Assembly (NCBI RefSeq): GCF_009451885.1
Contig: NZ_WIAO01000022.1
Location: forward strand, 30,419 to 94,418
DNA from: Glycomyces albidus
GTDB lineage: Bacteria > Actinomycetota > Actinomycetes > Mycobacteriales > Micromonosporaceae
Reading direction: 5' to 3'
Length of the DNA: 64,000 nucleotides
Shown: positions 17,339 to 25,990 of the stretch, piece by piece
Layout: each line of letters opens with the position of its first letter
Numbering within the stretch: the first letter of the stretch is position 1
Notes under the pieces: generated by a model
Database searches by the model: none
Told to the model about the DNA's origin: nothing
The model's input: only the letters and a program-made list of their open reading frames with translations
Translations under genes and position numbers: made by a program

Positions 17339-18138
17339 CGCCGCACCTCCGCGGCCGGCTCGGGACCGAACCGGCCGTCACCGGAGACCGCGGGACGCTG
17401 CCCGGCCGGTTGGCTCCCGGCGGGCGCGAACCCGTCGAAGCCGGCGCGCGGGGCGGCGGAGAGGCGGTCGTCGCCGCGCGGCACGCGCCCGTCGCGCAGC
17501 TCGATCGTGCGCGTGCACCGGGCCGCGATGCGCGGGTCGTGCGTGACGACGACGAGCGCCGCATCGAGCGCGGCGACCGTGTCGAGCAGGACGCCCATCA
17601 CCTGGTCGCCCGTGGCCTGGTCGAGCGCCCCGGTCGGCTCGTCCGCGAACACCACCGCCGGCGAGATGACCAGGGCCCGCGCCAGCGCGACCCGCTGGGC
17701 CTCACCGCCCGACAGCTCGCCGGGTCGCCGCCCTTCCTTGCCTTCGAGGCCGAGCCGCCGCAGCTGCGCGCGGGCCGGTTCGAGCGCGGCCCGCCGCGGG
17801 GTGCCGTCGAGCATGAGCGGCAGCGCCACGTTCTCCTCGGCGGGCAGCTCGGGCAGGAGCTGCCCGAACTGGAACAGGAACGCGAACCGGGTGCGCCGCA
17901 GGTGGCTGCGCGCCCGCTCGGAGAGGGTGTCGATGCGCTCGTCGAACAGGCGCACCTCCCCCGAGTCGGGGCGCATGATCCCGGCGAGGCAGTGCAGGAG
18001 CGTCGATTTGCCGGAGCCGCTGGGCCCGGTGACGGCGACCGATTCGCCCGGTGCGACGGCGAAGTCGACACCGTCGAGCGCGGGGGCGGTCCCGAAGTGC
18101 TTGACGAGGGCGCGGGCGCTGAGCATGGGGGGCCTCAT
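17335..18138 (-). CDS. ABC transporter ATPase (MacB/LolD-like)
   Basis: The 267-residue nucleotide-binding subunit has Walker A GPSGSGKST, Q-loop FLFQFGQLL, signature LSGGEAQR, Walker B VVFADEPTGALD and the H-loop THD. A roughly 45-residue Pro/Gly-rich tail past the usual end is atypical. Start ATG 18138 is preceded by GAAAGG, and overlaps the stop of the upstream 37-codon ORF (ATGA). It is divergent from an orphan sensor kinase, a frequent arrangement for antibiotic-responsive exporters. Confidence 0.93.
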   Translation of the reverse strand: MRPPMLSARALVKHFGTAPALDGVDFAVAPGESVAVTGPSGSGKSTLLHCLAGIMRPDSGEVRLFDERIDTLSERARSHLRRTRFAFLFQFGQLLPELPAEENVALPLMLDGTPRRAALEPARAQLRRLGLEGKEGRRPGELSGGEAQRVALARALVISPAVVFADEPTGALDQATGDQVMGVLLDTVAALDAALVVVTHDPRIAARCTRTIELRDGRVPRGDDRLSAAPRAGFDGFAPAGSQPAGQRPAVSGDGRFGPEPAAEVRR

Positions 18139-18248
18139 CGGCGTACCTTTCGGTGGTCGGGAAGGAAGGGCAGGGCCACGCCCGCAATGAGGAACACCGC
18201 CGTGAGCACCACGCCCAGGGCGGTGCCGATCTCCAAGAATCCGTTCAT
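18135..18248 (-). CDS. 37-aa single-pass membrane protein coupled to ABC exporter
   Basis: An ATG at 18248 opens a 37-codon ORF. The product is MNGFLEIGTALGVVLTAVFL followed by a short hydrophobic stretch and a basic tail ending DHRKVRR: one helix (about residues 6-29) and a positive-inside C-terminus. Its TGA overlaps the ATPase ATG (18135-18138), the same coupling seen between ATPase and permease, which argues it is a real gene of this operon. The ribosome site is weak. It could be a small accessory subunit of the exporter; no family is recognised. Confidence 0.6.
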   Translation of the reverse strand: MNGFLEIGTALGVVLTAVFLIAGVALPFLPDHRKVRR

Positions 18249-18362
18249 GACGCCAGCTTCGCCCGCGCAGGCACTGTCCTGCTTCGGCTCGGCGACGGGT
18301 TCGGGCCGCCGCGGGTCGGCCGTTCGACCGAGGGCGCCCGAATCCGGGCTACCTTCGAGCTC

Positions 18363-19571
18363 ATGAACGCACCCAAGGCGGCGATGAGCGGCCGCTTCAA
18401 CCGGCTCCTGATGCGCCTGCTCAAGTTCGGCCTGGTGTCGGTGCTCTTGGTGATCCTCCTCGCCGAGATGCTGTCGCACAACAGCGGCGAGAAGCCCCCG
18501 ATGTTCTCGTGGCTGGCCTGGGTGCAATGGGCGACTTCGATGCTCGCGATCGCCGTGTACGCCTGGTACCGGCCGGGCCGCAAGCGGTGGATCGCCGCGG
18601 TCGCGGTCGCGTCGCTGGTCGTGACCGGGATCGACGCGGTGTACGACCAGGTCGTGCGCGGGGTGGGCACGGCGGAGCTGCTGGCGATGGGGCTGCTGCT
18701 GCTGTTCGCGATCCGCCACTGGGACGCGGCGCCGGGCAGGTGGGTGGCGTTCGTGCTCGGCGCGGCGATCCTGCTGATCGGCGGCGTCAGGCTGTTCACA
18801 TACGAGGGCTCGGACGTCGGCGGCACCGCGATGGTCGTGATGGCGATGCTCAGCGTCATCGGTTTCGGCGCCTACCTGCGGAGCATGGACAAGCTGCGCC
18901 GCGAGACGCAGGAGGAGGTCCGCCGGGCCGAGCGCCTCGAACTGGCCCGGGAGATGCACGACTTCGTGGCGCACCACGTGACGGGCATGGTCGTGCTCGC
19001 GCAGGCGGGCCAGGTGACGGACACGGATCCGCGGAAGGCGTTCGCGGACATCGAGGAGGCGGGTCTGGCGGCGCTGGCGTCGATGCGGCGGATGGTGCGG
19101 ATGCTCCGCGCCGACGACACGGGCGGCGGGGTGAACCCGCTCGGGGACCTGTCGCAGATCGAGGACCTGGTGGACCGGTTCAGCCGGGAGGGGACGGACG
19201 CGACGTGCTTCATCTCGCCGGAGCTCGCCGGCGGCGCCGTGGCGCCGGAGATCGCGGCGACGGCGCACCGGGTGGTGCGGGAGGCGTTGACGAACGTGCG
19301 CAAGCACGCGCGCGGCGCGACCCGGGTGCGGGTGGTGGTCGCGGCGGCGAGCGGTCAGGGCCTGGAGGTGTCGGTGCGCGACGACGGGAGGGCGCCGCGC
19401 GGCCGGTTCGGCCGCGAGTCGCTGGCCCAGTCGGGTGCGGGCCTGGGCCTGGTGGGCCTGCGCGAGCGGATCGAGGCGGTCGGGGGCCAGTTGCGGGCGC
19501 AGGAGCGCCCGGAGGGCGGCTGGGAGACCGCGGCGTGGCTGCCGCGGGAGGCGGCGCCGGTCGAGGTCTGA
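18363..19571 (+). CDS. Two-component sensor histidine kinase (HisKA_3 type), orphan
   Basis: The 402-residue product has five to six transmembrane helices in the first 170 residues, then a HisKA_3 dimerisation domain with the phospho-acceptor His at about 199 (EMHDFVAHH). A HATPase_c domain follows, with N-box REALTNVRKHA, G1 VRDDGRAP and G2 GLGLVGLRERI. NarL/DesK-type kinases normally sit beside a LuxR-type response regulator; here the next gene is a tRNA on the other strand. It is divergent from the ABC exporter operon, with 114 bases between the starts. Confidence 0.92.
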   Translation: MNAPKAAMSGRFNRLLMRLLKFGLVSVLLVILLAEMLSHNSGEKPPMFSWLAWVQWATSMLAIAVYAWYRPGRKRWIAAVAVASLVVTGIDAVYDQVVRGVGTAELLAMGLLLLFAIRHWDAAPGRWVAFVLGAAILLIGGVRLFTYEGSDVGGTAMVVMAMLSVIGFGAYLRSMDKLRRETQEEVRRAERLELAREMHDFVAHHVTGMVVLAQAGQVTDTDPRKAFADIEEAGLAALASMRRMVRMLRADDTGGGVNPLGDLSQIEDLVDRFSREGTDATCFISPELAGGAVAPEIAATAHRVVREALTNVRKHARGATRVRVVVAAASGQGLEVSVRDDGRAPRGRFGRESLAQSGAGLGLVGLRERIEAVGGQLRAQERPEGGWETAAWLPREAAPVEV

Positions 19572-19617
19572 GCGGCGGCGCGGTGAGCGCGACGCGGTGA
19601 GCGCGACGCGCGAGCAG

Positions 19618-19651
19618 AGCGGCCCTCGTCCGGATCCGGACGAGGGCCGCT
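19618..19651. terminator. Bidirectional terminator, perfect 34-bp palindrome
   Basis: The sequence from 19618 to 19651 is a perfect palindrome centred on GGATCC. It separates the kinase gene from tRNA-Tyr, which converge on it. Confidence 0.85.
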
Positions 19652-19657
19652 CGCTAC

Positions 19658-19742
19658 TGGTGGCAGGTGCAGGATTCGAACCTGCGAAGTCGATGACGGC
19701 TGATTTACAGTCAGCTCCCTTTGGCCACTTGGGTAACCTGCC
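19658..19742 (-). tRNA. tRNA-Tyr (GUA)
   Basis: The reverse complement folds as a class II tRNA of 85 nt including encoded CCA. The acceptor GGCAGGT pairs with ACCTGCC, the anticodon arm has loop CTGTAAA (anticodon GTA), there is a long variable arm, and the T-arm contains GGTTCGAATCC. Confidence 0.96.
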
Positions 19743-20008
19743 GTGGCGTGTAGCGAGAGCAAGGATAGCGTCCCCTCCCAGGGGGTCCGCAAGCGGGTTC
19801 TCCCCCGTTGAGACCGCGTTCACTGCCGCGCCCGCCGCCCCGGCGGCGGCCGTGGTCCCGGGCGCGGTCGAGCGCGTCGGCGGGTCCGGACTAAGCTTGG
19901 CGGTCGCGCCCCTTGCATTGTGCTCCGTCACAGTGCCCCTCGACCGCAGCGCCCTCGACGCCGCGCGCCGACGCTGAGCCGCAACCGACACTGGAAGGAC
20001 CGGACGCC

Positions 20009-20500
20009 ATGGCCGACGCCTCGTTCGACATCGTCTCCGAGATCGATCTCGCGGAGCTCGACAACGCGATCAACCAGGCCCAGCGGGAGCTGGGGACCAG
20101 GTTCGACTTCCGCGGCACCGGCGCGAAGGTGGACCGCAGCGGCGACGAGGCGGCCGTGATCTCCGCCGAGACTGAGGACCGCGCGAAGGCGGCCCTGGAG
20201 GTCCTCAAGGAGAAGCTCATCAAGCGCGGGATCTCCTTGAAGGCCCTCGACGCGTCCGAGCCGCGCCAGTCCGGCAAGGAGACGAAGATCGACGTCGCGT
20301 TCAAGCAGGGGATCTCCACCGAGGACGCGAAGAAGATCGGGAAGATCATCCGCGACGAGGGCCCCAAGGGCGTCAAGCCGCAGGTGCAGGGCGACAAGCT
20401 GCGGGTCACCGGCAAGAAGCGCGACGACCTGCAGGAGGTCATCGCGCTCCTCAAGGGCAAGGACCTCGACGTCGCCCTCCAGTTCACGAACTACCGCTAG
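20009..20500 (+). CDS. YajQ family nucleotide-binding protein
   Basis: The 163-residue product is a typical YajQ/UPF0234 protein, with two ferredoxin-like domains. It starts [20 protein letters not shown], contains [12 protein letters not shown] and ends VALQFTNYR, all signature segments. Some family members bind cyclic-di-GMP; others bind RNA or tRNA. With a diguanylate cyclase elsewhere in the window, a c-di-GMP role is possible but unproven. GGAAGGA precedes ATG 20009. The next small gene starts directly after its stop. Confidence 0.95.
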   Translation: MADASFDIVSEIDLAELDNAINQAQRELGTRFDFRGTGAKVDRSGDEAAVISAETEDRAKAALEVLKEKLIKRGISLKALDASEPRQSGKETKIDVAFKQGISTEDAKKIGKIIRDEGPKGVKPQVQGDKLRVTGKKRDDLQEVIALLKGKDLDVALQFTNYR

Positions 20501-20689
20501 GTGGACGTCTCGGACCAGGTCGCGCTCGCCCTGTTCGTCGTGGGCGGGCTCCTGGTCGCGCTCATGGTCGTCGTCACGCAGCGCTCGTACAAGAAGGACG
20601 AGCGCTCCGAGTACTGGGTCGTGTACCCGACCGCGAAGGGCGAGAAGGCGGTCGCCCCCCGACCGCCCGAAGCGCTCGAGGAGGACTAG
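20501..20689 (+). CDS. Small single-pass membrane protein, 62 aa
   Basis: A GTG follows immediately after the YajQ stop codon (TAG GTG), so translation is probably by re-initiation. The product has one helix (about residues 6-25, ALALFVVGGLLVALMVVV) and a charged cytoplasmic tail ending PEALEED. No family recognised. The convergent recD2 stop is 14 bases downstream. Confidence 0.65.
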   Translation: MDVSDQVALALFVVGGLLVALMVVVTQRSYKKDERSEYWVVYPTAKGEKAVAPRPPEALEED

Positions 20690-20703
20690 GGCGCCCCGGG
20701 CCG

Positions 20704-22920
20704 CTAGGCGTCGAGCCGGTGCGTGAGCCCGGTGTGGCGCTTCCCGGTCCCGGCGGTGCGGACGGCGACGCCGAGCGCCTGCTTCGAGCCGACGAGGACC
20801 ACGAGCCGCTTCGCGCGCGTGATCGCCGTGTACACGAGGTTGCGCTGGAGCATCGTCCACGCGCTGGTGGTCACGGGGATGACGACGGCGGGGTACTCGG
20901 AGCCCTGCGAGCGGTGGACGGTGACGGCGTACGCGTGCTGGAGCTCGTCGAGTTCGGCGAACTCGTACTCGACGTCCTCGTCCTCGTCGGTGCGGACCGT
21001 CACGGTCTGGGCGACCGCGTCGATCCCGTGGACGATGCCGCCGGTGCCGTTGAACACCCCGGCCTTCCCCTTCTGGTAGTCGTTGCGGATCTGCACGACC
21101 TTGTCGCCGACGCGGAAGACGCGGCCGCCGTGGCGGCGCTCGGGCAGGCCGTCGCGGGCGGGCGTGAGCGCCTCCTGGAGCCGCGCGTTGAGGTTCCCGG
21201 CGCCGGGCCCGCCCCGGTGCATGGGGGTGAGGACCTGGACGTCGCGCACCGGGTGCAGGCCGAAGCGGGCGGGGATGCGGCGGGCGACGATCTCCACGAC
21301 CCGGTCGGCGACGAGGTCGTTGTCGTCGCACGCGAACCAGAAGAAGTCCTGGTAGCCCTCGAGGTCGGGGAATCGGCCCTGGTTGACCTTGTGGGCGTTG
21401 GCGACCACGCCCGACTCGGCGGCCTGCCGGAAGATCCGGGTGAGCCGGACGCGGGGGACGGCCTCGGCGGCGAGGAGGTCGCGGAGGACCTCGCCGGCGC
21501 CGACGCTGGGGAGCTGGTCGACGTCGCCGACGAGGAGCAGGTGGGCGCCGGGCGGGACGGCTTTGACGAGCTTGTTCGCGAGGATCGTGTCGAGCATCGA
21601 CGACTCGTCGACGACGAGGAGGTCGACGTCGAGCGGGTTGTCGCGGTCGTAGGCGGCGTCGCCGCCGGGACGCAGTTCGAGCATCCGGTGGAGGGTGCGC
21701 GCCTCGAACCCGGTGAGCTCGGCGAGGCGCTTCGCGGCGCGACCGGTGGGGGCCGCGAGCATGACCTTGGCGCCCTTGGCCCTCGCGAGCGCCACGATGG
21801 ACGAGACGGTGAAGCTCTTGCCGCAGCCGGGCCCGCCGGTGAGGACCGCGACCCGTTCGGTGAGCGCGAGCCGCACGGCCTCGGCCTGCTCGGGCGCGAG
21901 CTCGGCGTCGCTGCGGCGCCGCAGCCACGCGAACGCCTTGTCCCAGTCGACGCCGCGGAAGGCCGCGAGGCGGTCCTCGTCGGCGCGCAGGAGGGCGAGG
22001 AGCCCGGCGGCGAGGCCGCGCTCGGCGTGGAAGAACGGCGCGAGGTACCGGGCGGGCACGGTGGAGCCGCCGACCGGGACGTCGTCGGCGATGACGCGCT
22101 CGCCCGCTTCGGCGAGCTCCGCGAGCGCCCTGGCGACGGGCCCGGCCGGGAGGCCGAGGAGCTCGACGGTGTCGGCGACGAGGTTCGGGGCGGGCAGGAA
22201 GCAGTGCCCGGAGTCGGAGGCCTGCGACAGCGTGTACTGGAGGGCCGCTTTGATCCGCTCGGGCGAGTCCTCGGGGATGCCGACGGCGCGGGCGATCGCG
22301 TCGGCGGTCTTGAACCCGATGCCCCACACCTCGTTCGCGAGCCGGTACGGCTCGTTCTTGACCACGCCGATCGACGCGTCCCCGTACTGCTTGTAGACGC
22401 GGACCGCGAGCGAGGTGGAGACGTCGACGGACTGGAGGAACACCATGACCTCCTTGATCGCGCGCTGCTCCTCCCAGGCGGCCGCGATCGCCTTGGTGCG
22501 CTTGGGGCCGAGCCCGGGCACCTCGGCGAGCCGGGAGGCGTCGGCGTCGATCACGTCGAGGGTGTCGGTGCCGAAGTGCGCGACGATCTTCGCGGCGGTC
22601 TTGGGCCCGATCCCCTTGACCAGGCCGGAGCCGAGGTACCGCTCGATGCCCTGGACGGTGGCGGGCAGGACGGTCCGGTACGACCAGACCTCGAACTGGC
22701 GGCCGTACTTGGGGTGGCTCGACCAGCGCCCGGTCAGCGACAGCGACTCCCCGACCTGCGCGCCCAGGAGCGGCCCGACGACCGTGACCAGGTCCTGGCC
22801 GCCGCGGGCGGGGCTGGCGCGGGCGATCGTGTACCCGGTCTCCTCGTTCGCGTACGTGACGCGTTCGAGCACCGCCTCCAGGACGGTGCCCGCCGCCGCG
22901 GGGCCTCGGTTGTCCGCCAT
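20704..22920 (-). CDS. recD2: RecD2-type ATP-dependent DNA helicase
   Basis: The 738-residue SF1B helicase has the RecD2 layout. It begins with an N-terminal OB-like region and tandem helix-hairpin-helix motifs (GIGPKTAAKI, PGLGPKRTKAI, WGIGFKTADAI). The helicase core follows: Walker A GGPGCGKS (Lys about 368), LLVVDESSMLD, LVGDVDQLPSVGAG, and C-terminal VHRSQGSEYPAV and NLVYTAITRAKR. These 5'-3' helicases act in DNA repair without RecBC. ATG 22920 was chosen because similarity begins at TVLEAVLERVTYANEETGYT; upstream frame is non-homologous. Confidence 0.95.
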   Translation of the reverse strand: MADNRGPAAAGTVLEAVLERVTYANEETGYTIARASPARGGQDLVTVVGPLLGAQVGESLSLTGRWSSHPKYGRQFEVWSYRTVLPATVQGIERYLGSGLVKGIGPKTAAKIVAHFGTDTLDVIDADASRLAEVPGLGPKRTKAIAAAWEEQRAIKEVMVFLQSVDVSTSLAVRVYKQYGDASIGVVKNEPYRLANEVWGIGFKTADAIARAVGIPEDSPERIKAALQYTLSQASDSGHCFLPAPNLVADTVELLGLPAGPVARALAELAEAGERVIADDVPVGGSTVPARYLAPFFHAERGLAAGLLALLRADEDRLAAFRGVDWDKAFAWLRRRSDAELAPEQAEAVRLALTERVAVLTGGPGCGKSFTVSSIVALARAKGAKVMLAAPTGRAAKRLAELTGFEARTLHRMLELRPGGDAAYDRDNPLDVDLLVVDESSMLDTILANKLVKAVPPGAHLLLVGDVDQLPSVGAGEVLRDLLAAEAVPRVRLTRIFRQAAESGVVANAHKVNQGRFPDLEGYQDFFWFACDDNDLVADRVVEIVARRIPARFGLHPVRDVQVLTPMHRGGPGAGNLNARLQEALTPARDGLPERRHGGRVFRVGDKVVQIRNDYQKGKAGVFNGTGGIVHGIDAVAQTVTVRTDEDEDVEYEFAELDELQHAYAVTVHRSQGSEYPAVVIPVTTSAWTMLQRNLVYTAITRAKRLVVLVGSKQALGVAVRTAGTGKRHTGLTHRLDA

Positions 22921-23053
22921 GCGGCAACGGTAGACGGCGGGTCCGTCAACCGCCCTTTCGAACACCGGGTCGGGTATGCGTCGTTCGTGGCCGTTCATCG
23001 CGGGTGGAGGCGCATCGGCGTGAATGTCGGAGCCCGCCGGTACGGTGTGGACC

Positions 23054-23731
23054 ATGAGCGAGCGATGGTTTGAGGGGCCCCTGCTGGGGTTCGACACCGA
23101 GACGACCGGTGTCAGCGTCGAGCACGACCGGATCGTGCAGGCCGCGTTGGTGACCGGCACCGGCGACCTGGTGTGGCTGATCGATCCGGGGGTGCCGATC
23201 CCGCCGGGGGCGACCCGCGTCCACGGCATCACCGACGAGCGGGTCAAGGCCGAGGGGCGGCCCGCGGCGGAGGCGCTCGCGGAGGTCGCGGCGGCGCTGC
23301 GGGCGGCCGTCGACGTCGGCACCCCGGTGGTGGCGTTCCGCGCCGCGTTCGACTGCACGCTCCTGTCGCACGAGCTGGAGCGGCACGGCATCGAGCAGCC
23401 GGCGTGGGAGCGGATGTCCATCATCGACCCGTCGGTGCTCGACAAGCGCGTCGACCGGTACCGGCGCGGCAAGCGCACCCTGGGGGCGACGTCGCTGCAT
23501 TACGGCGTGGTGCACGACGGGGCGCACTCGGCGGCGGGCGACGCGGCCGCGACGGTGGCGCTCGCGCGCGCGATCGGGGCGCTCTACCCGGAGGTCGGCG
23601 ACCTCACCCCGCAGGAGCTGCACGTGTCGCAGATCCGGTGGCACGCCGAGGACGCGGCGAGCCTGGAGGCGTACTTCAAGCGGAAGGGGCGCGAGGAGAC
23701 GGTGGACCGGCGCTGGCCGCTGTGCCGGTGA
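23054..23731 (+). CDS. DnaQ-like 3'-5' exonuclease (DEDDh)
   Basis: The 225-residue product contains Exo I FDTETTG, Exo II with VAFRAAFDCTLL and Exo III HSAAGDAAATVALA, the DEDDh catalytic set. It lacks polymerase or BRCT domains, so it is a stand-alone exonuclease. Exo II has Phe-Arg where most homologues have His-Asn before the AxFD. Start ATG 23054 gives the family-like MSERWFEGP; an in-frame ATG at 23024 is possible and has GGAGG 12 bases upstream. Confidence 0.9.
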   Translation: MSERWFEGPLLGFDTETTGVSVEHDRIVQAALVTGTGDLVWLIDPGVPIPPGATRVHGITDERVKAEGRPAAEALAEVAAALRAAVDVGTPVVAFRAAFDCTLLSHELERHGIEQPAWERMSIIDPSVLDKRVDRYRRGKRTLGATSLHYGVVHDGAHSAAGDAAATVALARAIGALYPEVGDLTPQELHVSQIRWHAEDAASLEAYFKRKGREETVDRRWPLCR

Positions 23732-23737
23732 ACGGGC

Positions 23738-23768
23738 GAGGCCCCGGTCCGAGCGGGACCGGGGCCTC
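23738..23768. terminator. Bidirectional hairpin terminator
   Basis: A 13-bp perfect stem (23738-23750 with 23756-23768) lies between the convergent exonuclease and lipoprotein genes. Confidence 0.85.
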
Positions 23769-23796
23769 GATGTGACTTGGGGCGGCGGAGTGCCGC

Positions 23797-24558
23797 TCAG
23801 TGCCCTTCGGCTTCTTCCTCGGGCTCGTAGTACTCGCGCTCTTCGTCGCCGGTGAGGTCCTGGCCGGTGGGCAGGGCCGCGAGGGCTTCGGTGCCGTCGG
23901 CGAAGACGAACTTCACCCAGAGCTGCGCGCCGACGGGGAGGTCGATCGCGAGGTCTTCGACGAGCAGGTAGGCGCCGTCCTCGACGCCCTGGTCGAGTCG
24001 CACGTACTCGGAGGGCGCGATCGGGACGTCGATGGCCGTGTCGCCCTCGAACGCGGGGACTTCGGCCGAGGGGGACTCGGAGGCGTCGCCGGAGGGCGTC
24101 TCGGCCGCGGTCCCGGTCTCGGCGGCGTCGCCGGACGGGGTCTCGGCGGCGCTCTCGGAGGGGGTCTCGGTGTCGGGGGCGGCGGGGTCCACGTAGGTGA
24201 CGGTGCCGGCCCAGGTCTCGGCGAGGTTCTCGTCGGGGTCGGCGAGCGCGTCCTCTTCGGTGGCGTAGGCGAAGACGCCGGTGAGGCGGGCTTCGTCGGT
24301 GCCCTCGTTGGCGATCCACGCGCGCAGTGCGGCGTCGTCGCCGGCTTCGTAGCCCTCGGCGGAGTCGAACTCGACCTGGAGGTCGCGCAGCGCGAGGTCG
24401 CCCTCGTCGATGTTCACCCCGGCGATCGCCGACACCTTCATGTCGGTCTGGGTCTCCTGGCCCGCGCCGCACGCCGACAGCGCCGCGGCCGCGGCGCCCG
24501 CGATCGCGATGGCGGCCGCGCGGCGGGTCGTGGTCGCCGTCCTGATCCCCTTGGCCAC
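23797..24558 (-). CDS. LpqE-like lipoprotein
   Basis: The 253-residue product starts at GTG 24558 behind GGAGAGGA. It has a lipoprotein signal with lipobox LSAC (Cys30). An immunoglobulin-like domain follows (NIDEGDLALRDLQVEF, then VPIAPSEYVRLDQG after the insert). A low-complexity Thr/Pro/Ser/Glu insert with ETPSGDA repeats occupies about residues 128-165, and the tail is acidic. Its position divergent from carD matches lpqE (Rv3584) beside carD (Rv3583c) in Mycobacterium tuberculosis. Role unknown. Confidence 0.75.
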   Translation of the reverse strand: MAKGIRTATTTRRAAAIAIAGAAAAALSACGAGQETQTDMKVSAIAGVNIDEGDLALRDLQVEFDSAEGYEAGDDAALRAWIANEGTDEARLTGVFAYATEEDALADPDENLAETWAGTVTYVDPAAPDTETPSESAAETPSGDAAETGTAAETPSGDASESPSAEVPAFEGDTAIDVPIAPSEYVRLDQGVEDGAYLLVEDLAIDLPVGAQLWVKFVFADGTEALAALPTGQDLTGDEEREYYEPEEEAEGH

Positions 24559-24964
24559 TGCTGGTCCTCTCCGAGTTCCGACAGGAATGCTGACGACAGC
24601 GTAGACGACTCGCTCTCACCTCTCGCCCGGGCCGGTGCGGCGGTGGAACCTGGGTCTCACGGCGCTGCGGGAGCCGTTGCGGGCGAACGGCATCCGGCCG
24701 GGCGGGCGGGGGCCGGCCGGGCGCGGAGCGGCGCGGCCCGGTCAGATGGTGCGGGTCCGGCCGCGCCCGCGGGCCCCGCGGAGTCGCCCCGCATCCGGGA
24801 GCGACCTGGGCCTCATTCGCCTCATCCGGAGGCCGCCCGAATCTCCAAGGTGCCGTAGAGTAATCAGTCACATACCAATTGACCAGGGAATTCGTGGCGA
24901 TCCGCTGTCGGGGAAAACCCCGATCCCGTGTTAGGCTAGACACAGCGAAAGGGGTTTCGATCCT
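24559..24964. promoter_or_regulatory. lpqE/carD divergent region with carD promoter
   Basis: These 406 bases contain no gene. A candidate carD -10 box TAGGCT sits at 24932-24937, with CGGGGAAAACCCCG, a small hairpin, just upstream. The ribosome site AAAGGGG at 24948-24954 is ten bases from the carD ATG. The G/C-rich part 24690-24800 has GGCCGG runs only. Confidence 0.5.
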
Positions 24965-25462
24965 ATGGGTTTTAGTGTCGGCGAGACCGTTGTCTACCCC
25001 CACCACGGGGCCGCACTCGTTGAAGCTGTAGAGACTCGCGTCGTCGGCGGTATCGAACAGGAATACCTCGTACTGCGCGTCGAACAGGGTGACCTCACGG
25101 TCAAGGTTCCAGCCAAGAACGTCGAGCTCGTCGGCGTCCGGGAAGTCGTCGGCGCGGAGGGCCTCAGCGAGGTCTTCGACGTGCTGCGCGCCCCGCACAC
25201 CGAGGAACCCACCAACTGGTCCCGGCGGTACAAGGCGAATGTCGAGAAGCTCGCGTCCGGTTCTCCGCTGAAAATAGCAGAGGTCGTCCGCGACCTGTGG
25301 CGCCGCGACCGCGAACGGGGCCTCTCGGCCGGGGAGAAGCGCATGCTCTCCAAGGCCCGCGAGATCCTCACCGGCGAGATCGCCCTCGCCGAGGACTGCG
25401 TGAAGGACGAGGCCGACAACATCCTCGACAAGGTCCTGCTCTCGGAGGCCCCGGTCAAGTAG
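24965..25462 (+). CDS. carD: CarD family RNA polymerase-binding transcription regulator
   Basis: The 165-residue product has the two-domain CarD architecture. The N-terminal RNA-polymerase interacting Tudor-like domain shows [18 protein letters not shown] and [15 protein letters not shown]. The C-terminal helical DNA-binding domain carries the conserved Trp in [22 protein letters not shown]. CarD stabilises open promoter complexes, notably at rRNA promoters, and is essential in mycobacteria. The ispF gene starts 24 bases after its stop. Confidence 0.97.
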   Translation: MGFSVGETVVYPHHGAALVEAVETRVVGGIEQEYLVLRVEQGDLTVKVPAKNVELVGVREVVGAEGLSEVFDVLRAPHTEEPTNWSRRYKANVEKLASGSPLKIAEVVRDLWRRDRERGLSAGEKRMLSKAREILTGEIALAEDCVKDEADNILDKVLLSEAPVK

Positions 25463-25486
25463 CCGGCTCCGCCAGCGACCGCCAGC

Positions 25487-25969
25487 GTGCGTCCCAATAC
25501 GCCCTACGTCATCGGGCACGGCACCGACGTGCACCGCTTCGACACCAGCCGGCCCTGTAGCCTCGCCTGCCTCGAATGGCCCGGCGAGGCGGGGCTGGCC
25601 GGGCACTCCGACGGCGACGCGGCCGCCCACGCGGCCTGCGACGCCCTGCTCTCCGCCGCCGGACTCGGCGACCTCGGCTCCAACTACGGCACCGACCGGC
25701 CCGAATGGGCCGGCGCCTCCGGGGCCGCGCTCCTGGCCGAGACCGCCCGCCGCGTCCGCGACGCCGGCTGGGACATCGGCAACGTCTCCGTGCAGGTCAT
25801 CGGCAACCGCCCCAAGATCGGGCCCCGCCGCGCCGAGGCCGAGGCGGCCATGGCGGCCGTGATCGGCGCCCCCGTCAGGCTCTCCGCCACCACCACCGAC
25901 GGCCTGGGCTTCACCGGACGCGGCGAAGGACTCGCCGCGACCGCGGTAGCGTTGCTGTACCAGCCCTGA
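25487..25969 (+). CDS. ispF: 2-C-methyl-D-erythritol 2,4-cyclodiphosphate synthase
   Basis: The 160-residue MEP-pathway enzyme makes the cyclic diphosphate precursor of isoprenoids. Metal ligands are visible: Asp14 and His16 in GHGTDVHRF, and His48 in [16 protein letters not shown]. The C-terminus has [17 protein letters not shown] 25487 is the start. In mycobacteria ispD lies between carD and ispF; here it is absent and must be elsewhere. Confidence 0.96.
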   Translation: MRPNTPYVIGHGTDVHRFDTSRPCSLACLEWPGEAGLAGHSDGDAAAHAACDALLSAAGLGDLGSNYGTDRPEWAGASGAALLAETARRVRDAGWDIGNVSVQVIGNRPKIGPRRAEAEAAMAAVIGAPVRLSATTTDGLGFTGRGEGLAATAVALLYQP

Positions 25970-25990
25970 GACCTGTCCGGGAGTAGACCC

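Noticed and set aside
20719..23073. 784-codon plus-strand ORF
   Set aside because: Antisense shadow of recD2, whose helicase motifs are complete on the other strand.
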